Origin: Patagioenas fasciata | Lineage: Eukaryota > Chordata > Aves > Columbiformes > Columbidae | Reading direction: 5' to 3' | DNA length: 64,000 nucleotides | NCBI RefSeq assembly: GCF_037038585.1 | Contig: NC_092520.1 | Location: 5,778,001-5,842,000, forward strand | In this document: positions 23,096 to 35,416 of the stretch, one piece after another | How positions within the stretch are numbered: position 1 is the first letter of the stretch | How the letters are laid out: every line of letters starts with the position of its first letter | Notes under the pieces: generated by a model | What the model saw: the letters and a program-made list of their open reading frames with translations, nothing else | Databases searched by the model: none | What the model was told of the DNA's origin: nothing | Made by a program: the position numbers and the translations under genes

Positions 23096-24771
23096 GTACG
23101 TCACTTAGGCTCTGCACACATTCATGGCTTAAGAACTGGAATTATTTGGTTCATCACAACTTGAGGTTCATAGGTTGGCCAGCCTTCCTCAGCCTGAGTA
23201 TCTACAACCTTTTGGTAACTCTCTCTCTTTTCTTCCAAGACATGGATAGTGACATGTTGCCCTGTTCCCTACACTTTTATGGAGTAACATATTGACCTGA
23301 ACTTTCACAAAAGAAATGGAAGATGTAGGTTTCAAAACTTGCTTCTGCAAGCAGAGGTGAGAAAGGGTTTCTGCTAACACAGGACCTCACCTCTCTGTTC
23401 TCAAGTGATCTCAGAAGCAGTTTAAAGGTTGAGTAGAAGGGAATGCTCTTTTTCCTTCTTGCTGAAGCTTTTCACCTTTGCAGGCAAGAATTTGAGGCAG
23501 CCAAGCTACCTGAAAGAATGGGATCATCACTTTATAGCCAAGTAGTTAGAAGACTAATCTGCAGTCCTAATTTCTCACCCAAGGAAGTGTTGCTTCTGAA
23601 TGGTGGAGAAATCTCAGCATGAGTGATAGAGACACATCCCATACAGAGGAAGGAAACTCATATAAATTCAGTCATCTCCATTGTCCATCCAAATTAGCCA
23701 TCCTGGGCTCCTTTTTTAATCCTCAGAGTAAACACATAGGATGTATTTTTATTTTAGGTGTGTTTTTAAAATGAAAATATTGTACCCTGGATGGGCCTGT
23801 TTCCCTCCACTAACTAAAAAAACAGTCTGTGGTAACTATCTCAGCTGTGAATATTTACATTTGATCAGATGCACTTAATCCAGTCTGGTTTTCTATATAC
23901 TTTGTCATCTTCTTTTCCAAACAAAACTTTCATTTCATTAAGTAACCTTTTTCATACTATCTTGAAACAAAACTTCTATAAAATCCAGGATGAAAAAAAA
24001 AAAATCAAATTGAAACCTCCTGTTTTTAGACATTTGTGTCCCAGAATAGACCCTGAAATCTAACCACCACTATTTGGACAGCCAGAGGGAGAAACAGACT
24101 ATAAACAAAACTGAAACAGATTTTATTGATTTTTCCCCATGCAGGCTAAGCCACATGCAAAATCAAAATCAAACACAGAATATCAATAACTAACAAGGTG
24201 AATGCATTTTCAAATGAATTCCCTCTCCATGTTCCAAGGCATTCCTGCAATACCTCAGATTAAGAAAGATACCTGCAAGTTATGATTTGCAGTGGATTAT
24301 GTCCATCTAAGGGTTCATTTCAATATGTTTTCATGCCGATAACCTCAATGGAATAAAGGAAGTTATTTTGCCTGAAAGCTGTTAGCCAGGTACAATGCTC
24401 TATTGCCTGTGTATCTTAATGGAAAAATGTTTTCTCTCACAGAGCTACCATGAGGTTCTTATTCTTAATCCAACATCTAACCCCTTTTTCCTCAGCTTTT
24501 TATACACACTTCCAACTTACTGAGTCATTATACCTCACCACATCTGGGCTCTGACTCCAAGAGTTGACTCACAATTAGGGTTTAACCTAGTAAGTTTTGG
24601 CAAAAACTGAGAGCAGGCCAGGTATTTGCAAGGAGACACTTACTATGAACTAAATGCATAGGGTAGAATTCATCTCTCATTAAACTTTGTATGTTGAGGA
24701 CATCTTCCTGTGAGCTAGCCACCCTAAACTCCTTTTATTGTTGATGGAAAGAAACTACTACTATTGTTTAG

Positions 24772-25428
24772 GAGCTGACCTGCTGGAAAAGCAGCACCGC
24801 AGAGGACTTTGTAATTCTGGTTGACAACAGGCTGAACATGAGTCAAGAATGTGCCCTTGTGGCCAAGAAGGCCTATGGTACTCGGGGTGCATTAAGAAGA
24901 GTGTGACCAGCAGGTTGAGGCAGGTTGTCCTTGCCCATCTACTCTGCCCTGGTGAGGCTGCATCTGGAGTTCTGTGTCCATTTCTGGACTCCCCAATGTA
25001 AGAAGGATAAGGAATTGCTGGAGGGAGTCCAGCAGTGGTCTAGAGAATCTTTCTTATGTGGCGAGACTGAGGGTCTGTTCAGCTTGGAGAAGAGAAGCTG
25101 AGAGGGGATCTGACCAATGTTTATAAATATCTCAAGGGTGGGTGTCATAAGGATGGGACCAAACTCCTTCCAGTGGTGCCCAGTGACAGGATGAGGGGCA
25201 ATGGACAGAGACTGAAACACAGGAGGCTCCATCTGAATGTGAGTAGAAACTCCTTTCCTTTGAGGGTGCCAGAGCCATGAACAGGCTGCCCAGAGAGGTT
25301 GTGGAGTCTCCTTCTCTGGAGACATTCAAACCCACCTGGACACCTTCCTGTGTGATCTGCTCTGGTGACCCTGCTTTAGCAGAGGTCCCTTCCAACCCCG
25401 ATCATTCTATGATTCTGTGATTGTGTGG
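24772..25428 (+). mobile_element. CR1 LINE 3' fragment, about 650 bp
   Basis: Begins in ORF2 with LNMSQECALVAKKAYG, the segment after the CR1 reverse-transcriptase domain. It continues through TGCCCTGGTGAGGCTGCATC, a GAACAGGCTGCCCAGAGAGG segment and CCCTTCCAACCCCGATCATT to a CTATGATTCTGTGATTGTG tail. The tail is a degenerate form of the avian CR1 8-bp 3' repeat. ORF2 is broken by stops and indels. It is the longest CR1 copy here, and its 3' end differs from the GCTCTGAGCAA subfamily. Confidence 0.93.
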
Positions 25429-26786
25429 TTATCTCCAGCTGGGATGAACCCCAGCCCAGAAATGCATTCTAGGATAAGGCCAAGCTAATACAACTCACGA
25501 GTTGCTGCAACATGACTGTCTTATGCTCCTAATATATCTCTGTGCAAGAAGATGCTTGTACTGGGGTGATTCCTTTCACATAAACTGGCTTGCTCAAGAG
25601 TGTTTAACACTGAGTAACTCAAGTTGCCATGAAGGCACAGCCTGTATCTGTGAATCAAAGATCCCTCCAAAACCGCTTGGATGGAAAACTTCTAAAGTAT
25701 TTCATCACACTCCCAGATCTGTATAGAGTCTGGGCTGCTTATGTATCCTGAATTTTAAATTCCCTGGAATTTTTCATACCAAAAAATACAAAGAAAGGAA
25801 AATTCATTTTATATTTGTTGGGGTTCAAAAGTCACTGTAATTGAATGATAATTTGCCGTGAAGCATGGGTATGAGTCCTCAGGTTTGCCTCTTGACCTGA
25901 AAGGATATGGCTAGTGAAAACGTCTAGCAGATAATTACTGCTAGGCTAATCCTGAGCCTTGGTTATTATTCACAGGTCAATCTCCCTAAGATAATTCCCA
26001 GGATAATATTACTCAGGAACACATTCCCCTTGCATAATGCAACACCTGCCTCTGTTGTGAGACCCCAGGGACGGGGAGTTGAGCTTTATCTTTTCTTTGT
26101 GTATTTGTTAAAATTTTTGTAGGGCAGAGGATGGAAGCAAGAAAAGTGGAAAATCACAGAAAAGTCATTTGGCAGTAGAGAATGTGGGGTGATTTTATTT
26201 TAGTTACTCAGCAGACTTCTCACAGAGTATGTAAAAATGAGGAACACACAAATTCTCATGTCAAGCAACAGTACCAGGTGTTGCTGGAGAAAGGAAGGGT
26301 GCTGGTTTGAATAAATAAAATATTTGCTAGCCCAAATGCACTAACAAATGAGCCTTAGTATAGCATAACATCCTCTTCTGTGCACAGGATTACGCACATC
26401 TTTAACCGTTAGAAGGAACACATCTTTTAGAGTATTTACAAGACTATGAGGAGATTGGTGTGTTTGTATTTGTATCCTACCAGTTTGAACACCAGCAAAC
26501 CGTTTCTTTTTATAAATTCTACTGCAGGTGACCAAGAGGAAAAATAGACATGTTGAAAAGTGATCTCAGAAGATTACTTATTACAAAATCATTGCTCCTC
26601 TTCGTGTCAAGACAAATATACCTCCAGGACCCAGGGGTAGGAGTCAGATATGTGATGTATTTTAGACAGGGTCAGGATGCTCCCTGGGCTTCTACAGCAG
26701 CACAAGGCACATGAGCACGTGCATGGGACAGACCAGGTCACAAACGTGCATGGGAATGATCACAGCCTTCTTTATTCCCCTCGGAG
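25429..26786. other. Unique non-coding DNA
   Basis: AT-rich sequence between two CR1 copies. Nothing recognised. Confidence 0.5.
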
Positions 26787-27000
26787 AAACTTAGGACCAT
26801 AAAAGATCTCCAGAGGTCATCTGGTCCATCCCCTTGCCCTGAGGTAGGCTTAACTACAGAGAGGTCACGCCTGACAGATGTTTGTTTAACTTGCTCTCGT
26901 CATGATGGAAACTCCACAACCACTGCAGATAATCTGTGCCTGGTCTTTAGCGTCCTCATCACTAGAAATCTTTCCTTTCCACTGTCATAAATCTACCACT
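26787..27000 (-). mobile_element. CR1 LINE 3' fragment, diverged
   Basis: The plus strand reads AAGATCTCCAGAGGTCATCT, GGTCCATCCCCTTGCCCTGA, GATGGAAACTCCACAACCAC and AATCTTTCCTTTCC. That is the reverse complement of a CR1 3' end: the group around ATGACCTCTGGAGATCTT, a GTGGAGTTTCC segment and an AGAAA-rich part. About 210 bp remain. The terminal ATTCTATG motif is lost or unrecognisable. Confidence 0.72.
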
Positions 27001-29979
27001 GGTGTTGTAAGATAAGAAGAAGGACAGATCAAAAGCAAGAAAATGTATGAGGGGAAAAAAATTAATACCCAGGGGAGAAAAAGGGAAATAAAAGAAAAAA
27101 AATCTACCAGGATCCATAGGCTGATCTACAAGAGTTCAAAATTTTGCAACTCTGAAAGCACCACTGAAGGGGAAAGTTTAGTGGGCTCAGTGCCAGTAGT
27201 AGGAATAATAATTAATAATAATTATGCATCTGGTCAAAGGTCAATGGTAGAGTAAGGTTACATGATTAGTCTGGACAGCAACATAGAGAAGATAGGAAAA
27301 GGTATGTAAGGATCTTAATTAATGCCACTTACAATGCTATTAATAATGTATGATTAATCATTTAATTATTAATATCTTTTATTACTTTCTCTTATTTTGC
27401 CTGATTCCATAGAGTGAGAAAAAAAAATCTCTGCCTATAATAGCTTACATGTAAATCTTACTGGTAGATTTTCAACCCTGTATTGAAAGACACATAGGTC
27501 TTCATATTCTGATTCAAATTTTTATGATCTCTCTAATTCCACTTGTGTTAATTATATCTTTCAGCTCTTTAGCTAAAATAAATAAAAGTATTGCACCTAA
27601 TTACTATACTAATTAGTGTTTTTTTGTTGTTGTTGTTTCTTGTTTTGCTTCTGATACTTTTAAAAAATACAGTTAAATGAACTGGTTTGTTCTGGAGTAG
27701 CAACATCACAGGGAACAATTCCAAAAGATATAGTTTTAAATTGGAAACAGTTGGGAAAGAGGAAATCAGCTATCAGTCTTGAGTTACTACTGCTGTAACT
27801 GGAAACAACTTTACAAGTACATTTAGATAATTCATAGTATTTTGCCAACACTTTGAAGTTACACTTTCCTCCTTCATTTCTTAAGTCAGCAAGAAATGGT
27901 TATTAAAGGCATCTCTTAAAAAAAATGAAACTGTCAAGATGTGGCTTTGAAATCTTTGAAAAGACGCCTGTAACGTATAATGTGCTATAAGAACTTCTAT
28001 TAAATCATGGCTCTTGTGGTTCTAACACAGAAGTACCAGAAAAGAATTCTTTTCACATAGGGTCAGTAGCTAGACAATAATGGGAAACACTTGGGCTGAA
28101 GGTAAAAGTTGGCTAAAGTAAGCTCCTTACCATCTGTTTGTTATCAGCAGTTATAGGAGCAAGGCAGGTGACCCATGAATATATATTTATTTTTTTTAAA
28201 TGACAGGCTTTTGTTTGTGATTGTGTCATGAAAGAAGAGTCTCATTTTAACTTTATAGAGATATTGTCCAGGACTTCAAAATTAAATAACAGATGGTAGT
28301 AAAGAAAACAGGGGTGCTGGGAAAAACTGAAATGATTTTCTCATGTTAGAAAAAAGAAAAATTCTAAAAAAAAAAAGTCCTCACAATTAACCAGACATTG
28401 TTGTACTAGAAAATGAGAAGCAGACTGAAATCAATAGAAGAATTGATCAATTAACTTCCCCTGTCCCAGGTAAATGAAATGCAAAGAAAAGTAAAAGCCC
28501 TGGCAAAGACAGTGAAGAGAAAAATTTATTTGGGTGTACAAATAAACCCAAGAGGAGGAGACAGACACTGGAGCATGCTCTGTTTAGTATTGAAAGGCAC
28601 AAACCGAGGATCGAAAGGTAAAGCTAAACAAATGCACACCAGGAAAAAAAGGTACGGATGCTTAACAGTGAAGGCACTTAACCACTTAAGCACACTTGCG
28701 ATAGGCAGGGTGGGATTTATCTCTAAATGTGCTCAGCGTCTCTGGAAGATAAGAGTTGTCCGCACAGAACTTGCCAGGCTCCAACTGGGAATGAATGAAA
28801 TTCCATCACCCCCATTAAATGGGAGGTCAAGGTGGAAGAGCTAATGGTTTCTCTGACCTCAAAAATCTTTGAAATTATGAAACTATTAGGTTGCTGATCT
28901 AATTGTCTGGGTCACTTGGAGTTGTGGGGTTATTTTGTATCGGCTTTTGAATTTAATATATTGCATATGAGTTACTATAGTTGAAATAGAGACAATAATT
29001 AACCTTCAGTTATTTTTCAAGACAAAGCTTTTCTAAAAACAAGCAGTTTTTGTAGATTGTAAGAGCTGGCTGGCATTCAGTAACTACAATGTGAAAAAAA
29101 ATAAAAATAGAAAGTCTTTGAAATTCCTTAAAGCTGTTCTCTACATAGCATCTTCTTTTAAATATTTTGTCATGAAAAACATCAGTGAATTACCAAATCA
29201 ATTAAATATTTGTTAACTGACAGTAATAAAGAAAAATCAACTTATGTAATTATACTGAATTAAAAACAATGGAATTATTATTAATACTAAAGATTGGCAT
29301 GCTTCCCAGAGCTGTAAGTTTAATTTTACTTCCCTTTTCAAAGCTAAATTCATTCTCTGCAATCCATTCAGCAAAATTCTTGATGCTTGTTTTGTCACCA
29401 AGGGTTTTGCAGATGCAGGAAAAGTAGAGCACTCTTGCAGGGATATGTGTTGTGGCTTAACCAGGTGAATGCAAGGATACAAAATTCTTTAATGATCAGG
29501 GTCTAGGATAGATGTTTCATAAAAACAAAGTAAAAAATAAAGTAAAACAACTCTTTAAGGAATCTTAGACAGACTTGATATGAAGTTATTCATAATGGTC
29601 TACTGAACCTTTAGGGCAAAGCTGGTTGTACATAAACTTTTCTGCTGACATGATAAATGAGACCTATCTATGAAATTAAGACTTAGATTACTAAATCATC
29701 AAACAGTTCTTTAAGTCAGACAAAAATCCAAACCACCTCAATTTTCATGATTGTCAAGGCCAGTTCACCTTTGAGAATTGATTTGTCAGTGTGAAAGGAA
29801 GGTGTGATTGGAATAAGTAGAGTACATCTATGTACGTAGAGTACCCAGTAGAGTACGTTCACTTCTGCTCCATGACAGAGTAGCATCTCATTTTAGTGCA
29901 CAAATAAAACAGAAAGTTAGAGAAGATCAACAAAATTCCTCTCATTTGAGATGCCCTCAGCTCGAGCACCTCTCCCACA
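27001..29979. other. Unique non-coding DNA, no gene seen
   Basis: Strongly AT-rich. A (GTT)n-like run lies near 27619-27640. The 121-codon open frame 28479-28844 is Lys/Arg-rich and not recognised. Three copies of GTAGAGTAC lie at 29817-29856. Confidence 0.55.
29817..29856 (+). repeat. Three GTAGAGTAC direct repeats
   Basis: The 9-mer occurs at 29817-29825, 29836-29844 and 29848-29856. Spacers are 10 nt and 3 nt. Each copy contains the palindrome GTAC, and a further TGTAC lies between the first two. Confidence 0.9.
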
Positions 29980-30257
29980 GCATAGAAACACAGAGTCATT
30001 TAGGTTGCAAGGGACCCTCAGGATCATTGAGTCCAACCATAACCTAAATCTAGCACTAATCCATGTCCCTAAGAATCTCATCTGTGTGCCTTTTAAACTC
30101 CTCCAGGGATGGTGATTCCACCACTGCCCTGGACAGCCTGTTCCAATGCCTGACAACCCTTTCCATAAATATTTTTTTCCTAATATCCAATCTGAGCCTT
30201 CCCTGGCACAACTCGAGGCCATTTCCTCTTGTCCTACCACTTGCATTAATCATATTT
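29980..30257 (-). mobile_element. CR1 LINE 3' fragment
   Basis: The plus strand starts with GCATAGAAACACAGAGTCAT (reverse complement of the CR1 tail) and continues with AGGGACCCTCAGGATCATTG. The minus-strand frame keeps ORF2 C-terminal sequence: [20 protein letters not shown], then VVRHWNRLS and [23 protein letters not shown]2 reads open for about 65 codons. Its 3' end (GGTTGGACTCAATGATC) matches the copy at 42.9 kb, so both belong to one subfamily in opposite orientation. Confidence 0.93.
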
Positions 30258-32040
30258 CCTCAGGGATCAGTTTCTATCACCAGTGCTGCTGTACTGGTTC
30301 CACACTTTCCCAAAGGAAGGGCTAGGAGTAGAGTGAGGGAGCAAGACGTTGGCTCCAAAGAGTGATGATTAAACAGAGGCTGGGAGAAAAGGTCAACAGC
30401 ATGAACAGCCAGGCTTAACACAGGTTTAACCAACAAGATCCTGTTACACAGAAGGAGAAACTAGGTGTTCCCTTACTTTATTTTGGCATAATTTGTTTTT
30501 TTAATTAAAATCACCTGCAAAATATACAAAGAAACTCAGCTGCTCTTTTACTTTGACCGCACAAACAGGGTCTCTCAGTACCTAACATCTCCTGATCTCC
30601 CTCATTTCAGCCCTGGTCTTGCTCTCCTTGCTGTTTCCTTCTCGTTTGTTTTTTTTCACTGCCCTCTCTCTTACCCTTTTCTGTGCTGTTCCTCATGCTC
30701 AAATGTATTATTTTATCTTTTATTTTATAATTCATCTCTCTCAAGTCTCCCTTCTTCATCTTCTGGTGGCCAGCAGTGCTGGGGATCTGCTGCCTTTCAC
30801 TTTGTTCCCTGCCTGTCAGCAGTATTACCAGATGAAGCTTGATGAGATAAAAACAAACTTGCTGATAAGCCTTGCCAGGCAGCGGTTTGACGCAATTTAA
30901 TGCTAATTCAGATTCAGATTTGTGATAATTTGCAACCAATCACATTTCAAGATCACTTTGTTCTTTAGGCATACTTATGTAGTGCTTTCCCTAAGAATAG
31001 CAGAAAAGGCATGTGGCTCTATGTATTTCCATGATGAAAGATCTGTTGTCTTGCTAAAAGCATCTTAGTCTCTTGGGGGGTCTGCTAGGAGACCTCGAGA
31101 GACAGTGGTGTTCCACTTCAGCCCAAATATTCATCCTGAATTCTGAAAGACCTAGCACTTTAATTTTGCTAAAACAATTAGACAGCTGTGGTTTTAAATT
31201 ATTATAAAATGGATGCAGAGCTGAAGCTCCCTGGTGAGATGACAGGGCTGCGTATTCCCATCATTGCTTTCCTGCGTCACATAGAACCATTGTTTCAGGC
31301 TTTTACGATCCAAGACCACATTTGTTTACTGACATACCTTGGTCATTTTTGAGGACAGTTAGTTACCTGTATGGCTATAATTATACAGAACCTAGTTTTC
31401 AATTAAACCAATTTAAAAGTATCACAACTCTCTACACCTTATTCTCCTTGGAACAGAGGAAGAATAGCAGCAGTGGTGTAAAGCATATTTACACTGGCAG
31501 CCAATTATTCCTACTAGGAAGAGATGCGTCTCTTCCCCTACAGCTGTATCACAAAAGCAACACACCTTTGAAGTCTAGAGAAGCCTTCAGTCAAGATGCA
31601 CTAACCATGGTCACAACTAGAAGTTTTTCTGCTCAAACCATGAAGGAATAGTTCACTTACTTTACAACAAAGTCTAAAGATCAGCAAAAATTGCTAGGGT
31701 TGCTGTGAACACGTTAGTTGCAATTCCATCTTGGTATTAAAAAGCTGAACATGTGACTGCTAGAAAAAAGAGATGTTGTAGTTTTCACTCTGAAACCATT
31801 TTTAAAAAAATATTTTGTCACAAACTTCATCTAAAGACAGGTTTTTGTTTGTGTGTTTGATTGATTAGTTTTCTTTCCTGCAGAAAGTTCTACCTTGTTG
31901 ATGTCCTTGAGCAAACCAGAAACTGATGATGCCTAGTTATCTGTCCCTGCTCCTACTTAAACCTTGTGAAATCTTAAGTTTTTGTGGTTTTGATTTTGTG
32001 CACTTGTGTATATTTACATGGGCTTTTAAAGACATTCTAG
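30258..32040. other. Unique non-coding DNA
   Basis: No recognised element. Short open frames occur on both strands. A TTTCTTTCCTGCAG acceptor-like site lies near 31868-31883, but the frame after it closes within 16 codons and no donor follows. Confidence 0.5.
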
Positions 32041-32295
32041 AGACTTCAGATTCACTCGCATCTCCACTCGCGAACAAAAAGAAAAGGAGGATCTGAGAAC
32101 CTCTCAGCAAATCATCTGTCCATGCTGTGGTACTTTACATCACAGCAGAACCACACAGGTTTTGTTCGTGCTGACCCCATCCTTCAGTCTGGCTCCCTGT
32201 ACATCAATATCACAGCAAACATCGTGCCATATATCACTGTGCAGATCCTGAAGAAAGACACCTGTTCAATATCAGTGTTCAATCTCCTGAGTTAA
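32041..32295 (+). other. Coding-like open frame, ATG at 32122, 57 codons
   Basis: The frame is open from 32041 after a TAG at 32038-32040. Its first ATG is at 32122 and the stop is TAA at 32293-32295. From the ATG, 33 of 57 codons end in G or C although the surroundings are AT-rich, and codon choice looks coding (CTG, CAG, ATC, GTG, AAG). The peptide has beta-strand-like alternation (GSLYINITANIVPYITVQIL) and two N-glycosylation sequons (N10-H-T, N29-I-T), as in an extracellular domain. Several CpG survive nearby. I do not recognise a family. There is no strong acceptor with a polypyrimidine tract and no donor before the stop. It may be a relic exon, a retrocopy fragment or chance. Confidence 0.22.
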
Positions 32296-33767
32296 AAAAC
32301 ACATCCAGGGAGGTTATTATTATTTCATAAATGTGGTTTATTAATCTGGCAGGCTGCAGTGTTTGAATTTAAAATGTATCTTTCTATCTTACATGATTAT
32401 TGATAGAAAATGCCATTATAAAGGATACTGTTGCATAGGCTGGTAAGAAAATTGTTTTCTTGTGCGTAATGATTATTCTGCTAGAAAAGATGCTCAGCAA
32501 TCCCTTGGACATATACGTACTTTCACTTACTGTTACAACAGCCTGCTTGCTGTACTTAAGCTGAATCTTCATGAACTATTTAAGTTGTGTACCAATTGTT
32601 TTAAATAGCAGCTAAAGCCCAGTTTGTAGTAGTGTGAGGTTGGGTATGATGAAGTATAAGAAGTACCAGATAATGAAACCATAAGTGCCATACACCTGTT
32701 TACAGGAAAAACAACAAAGGTAATATAGTTTAGTATTTCACAATGCGGTGAAATGGAAATGAATAGCAAACTCTGTAGGAAGCATTGCTACAGACTTTTA
32801 TACATATTCTAAGCCTGATATCTGCAAAGTAATAAGCACATAAATAAACCAGTTCCATTATTTTTTTCAAAACTGCTAGTAATATCGTAACTAACAGAAA
32901 GAAAACATAAAATAACCAAAGGTTAAATATCTGCTTATTTTAAGTTTGACTTATTTTAGAGAAAAGGCAAGTTAATTTTCTAATGATTTTAGAGTTTGCA
33001 GAATCTTGCATGTATTTTGACAAAGTAATAGGGTAAATATTATTTCAAAAAGCATTCTCTCAACGTACTCAAGGATTTTTTTTGCATATGATTTTTGAAG
33101 CTTTTCAAAGCTTTTCTCATGCTTTTGTCCTTTGCACCTATTAATACAGACTTCTCAATTTATTTATCTCTATCAGCACAGAAGTTCAAGGCCTGAAACA
33201 GAACATTTCCAGAATATCCTAGTTAAGATACCAGCCTGGGATTTGTTTGTGTCTTTCCAGATAGATGCCAATTAAAAAAAAGCAAGGAGGAAAAAAAACC
33301 CCTAACAATAGCAAAGGATTGATTGACAAGTGCTAGCAAACAAGACTTCCTTCAAATATTTTATGAAAAGGATGCTGGAATTCATTACATTCTGTTTCCA
33401 AAAGCTATCTCTATCAAAAAGAATGCATTCAGAGGAATTAACTGTTTCTGTCCTGCAGATCACGTACCAAATTCAGAGTTCACCTTCTCGTGGCAGGAGG
33501 TCTCTTTCCCTCTTGCCCTATCTGCAATGGGAAGATAAGAGGCAGGTGGAAAGGTCTTGCATCCTTATTATATGGAAAGATTAAAGGTATTTGTACAGGG
33601 CTGGGTGCATTTTTAAAGACCAGCTTAAAATACATAATTACTTTATCTGCTGATACACTGAGGACTGTGATATCTGGGCCACACAGGTGAGGAAGAGTCT
33701 TCAGAAAGCTGCTTTAAAAAATCTATTTTGCAAGCTCCAGAGCAATTCTTTGCCGCAAACACCCTTC
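32296..33767. other. Unique non-coding DNA
   Basis: AT-rich with short open frames on both strands. Tandem-like AAGCTTTTC units occur at 33097-33115. No gene or transposon recognised. Confidence 0.5.
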
Positions 33768-33898
33768 ATTCAAGGCCAGGCTGGATGGGGCTCTGAGCAA
33801 TCTGATCTAGTTGAAGGTGACCCTGCTCAGTGCATGAGGTTGGTCTAGAAGACCTTTGAACATCCCTTCCAACTCAAACCATTCTGGGATTCTATGGT
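33768..33898 (+). mobile_element. CR1 LINE 3' terminal fragment, about 130 bp
   Basis: Contains CAAGGCCAGGCTGGATGGGG, CTCTGAGCAATCTGATCTAG and CATCCCTTCCAACTCAAACC, then ATTCTGGGATTCTATGGTTC. This is the extreme 3' end of the same GCTCTGAGCAA subfamily seen at 15.3 and 35.4 kb. Only the last part of ORF2 and the 3' tail are left. Confidence 0.93.
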
Positions 33899-34671
33899 TC
33901 ACACCAAGTTTGTAGATGTTTCACTAAAACACAGTGACCTGGGACTCATGCATCAAACATGGATTTGGAGAGGCAGAAGAAAACTTTTCAAGGAGCATCT
34001 CACACAGCCATAGTGGTTGAAGGAACCAAAAATGGCACAGATCTATATACAGAAAGGACATCACAATGTGCAGTTGTCTTCAGAGCAGTGACCAAGAGAG
34101 GAGCAGTCTGTCTGCCTAGATTCAACTTCAGTAAAACCTGAGGAGAAAAGACAATACAGGAATCCTACTGTTGTTCATATTGCTGTTATGACAAACTTTA
34201 GTCGAGGACCCAGAAGGATTAATCTCCTCCTTAGCACAGATATTCTGAAGTGGCTGAGAACAGTTCACTTTACTGTTCATACATAGCAACTGCGATGGCC
34301 AGGTAGAGAACTTACAAGGATGGAAAAGTCTCCAGCCAGGAATCTCACCCCACTTCTTTGCATGGGGATATATAGTGCAGAATACACAGTGCTAAATCCC
34401 TGCTATAAAAGTGATGACATTGGGAAGAAAGCTTAAGCTAACATCTAGCTGAAACTAAATGTGGTATCAGAAAATTCAGTTACCTCTCCTCACATCATTT
34501 CCAAGAGCTGTAAGAGAAGGTGGACTTGTACTTTTCTCTGAGAAGTATATAAACAGAAAAACTCCTTGTCCCACTCAGACATCTCTAGCTATAGATACAC
34601 CTTTGGATTATGACAAAGATGGACTTCCCAGATTATTCTTTGAACTTTCTTCTTTGATGGCCTCCTTTCCT
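33899..34671. other. Unique non-coding DNA
   Basis: Unique spacer between two CR1 copies of opposite orientation. Short open frames only. Confidence 0.45.
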
Positions 34672-34925
34672 AGAATCACAAAACAATTTAGGTTTGAGTA
34701 CGAACTCTGGAGATCTGTTGTCAATCTTTCATCTCAGAAGCAGATCCAGTTAAATTAGGTGGCTCAAGAATTTGCTCCACTATCAGAAAGTCACCAAGGA
34801 TGGAGATTACCCAGCTTCCCTGGACAACCTATTCAAACATCTGATCATATTCATATTGAAAAAGTCTTAAAAAAATTGTTTGGCAATTTGTATTTTTTAA
34901 CCACCTTGCACCTATTATACAATTT
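34672..34925 (-). mobile_element. CR1 LINE 3' fragment, diverged
   Basis: The plus strand reads AGAATCACAAAACAATTTAG, CTCTGGAGATCTGTTGTCAA, ACCAAGGATGGAGATTACCC, and CCTGGACAACCTATTCAAAC, followed by a CATATTGAAAAAGTC segment. It parallels the reverse complement of a CR1 3' end (AGAATCATAG, CTCTGGAGATCATCTAGTCC, CCAAGGATGGAGACTCCAC, CTGGGCAACCTGTTCCAG, CATTGTGAAAAA). The copy is clearly older than its plus-strand neighbours. Confidence 0.75.
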
Positions 34926-35416
34926 GTACTCTCAATTTATACTGGCAATGATAGTGACTTCTAACCTGAAGCTACCACAGAGGTAGTCTTGCTAATTCCA
35001 TTTTAAAAATTGAGTTTCTGAAGATATTTTTGTTTTCTGGAAGAGCTCTATGGCTCACTCCACATAACGCAGTTATCCCAACTGGTTTGTATCTGAGGAA
35101 GAGAATTACTGTGCACATCAGCAAAAATGTTTTTTCTTGTCCCACCTCCCAAAACAGAATAAACTTTATTTGCTGGCTTTGTGGCATTATATGCCTTTGT
35201 CAAACCCTTCTGATAAATTATCATGCAGCAATGTCAACTGTGCACTATAGAAATGATCCATGTCTAATGAAACAGGTAGTGTACTTTAATATTTTCAACT
35301 ACAGGACAAGGTGCTGGAAATCAATTTATATAGTGGAGGCTGCAAGGGTCTTGTTACATCACCTATTCCCATCCTGGATTCATTTTTTGGAAAGAGTGTA
35401 TCCCACAAAAATAATG
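34926..35416. other. Unique spacer read by the open frame 35030-35779
   Basis: Unique sequence that is open in the frame that later enters CR1 ORF2. It encodes about 130 unrecognised codons from 35030. It shows no splice-site or promoter evidence I can identify. Confidence 0.4.

Larger units (their letters stand above)
15846..24771. other. Unique non-coding DNA, no gene seen
   Basis: About 9 kb with no recognisable transposon or gene. Around 16000-16170 CpG is locally commoner than in the flanks, but the stretch is too short for a CpG island. It contains a tandem GTTATAAGTG pair near 16301-16320, ATCT/ATCC microsatellite-like sequence near 17917-17944, an ATTA-rich possible conserved element at 17990-18170, and the splice-flanked segments at 17234-17275 and 23039-23095. 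The 155-codon frame 22697-23164 has no family resemblance I know. Confidence 0.55.

Noticed and set aside
22697..23164. 155-codon plus-strand frame after a TCTCAG acceptor-like site
   Set aside because: No family resemblance, low-complexity Phe/Leu stretch, starts at GTG, and no donor defines an exon of this size; only the internal 57-nt segment is kept as a candidate.
28479..28844. 121-codon Lys/Arg-rich frame
   Set aside because: Composition follows the A-rich sequence; no motif, start context or splice support.
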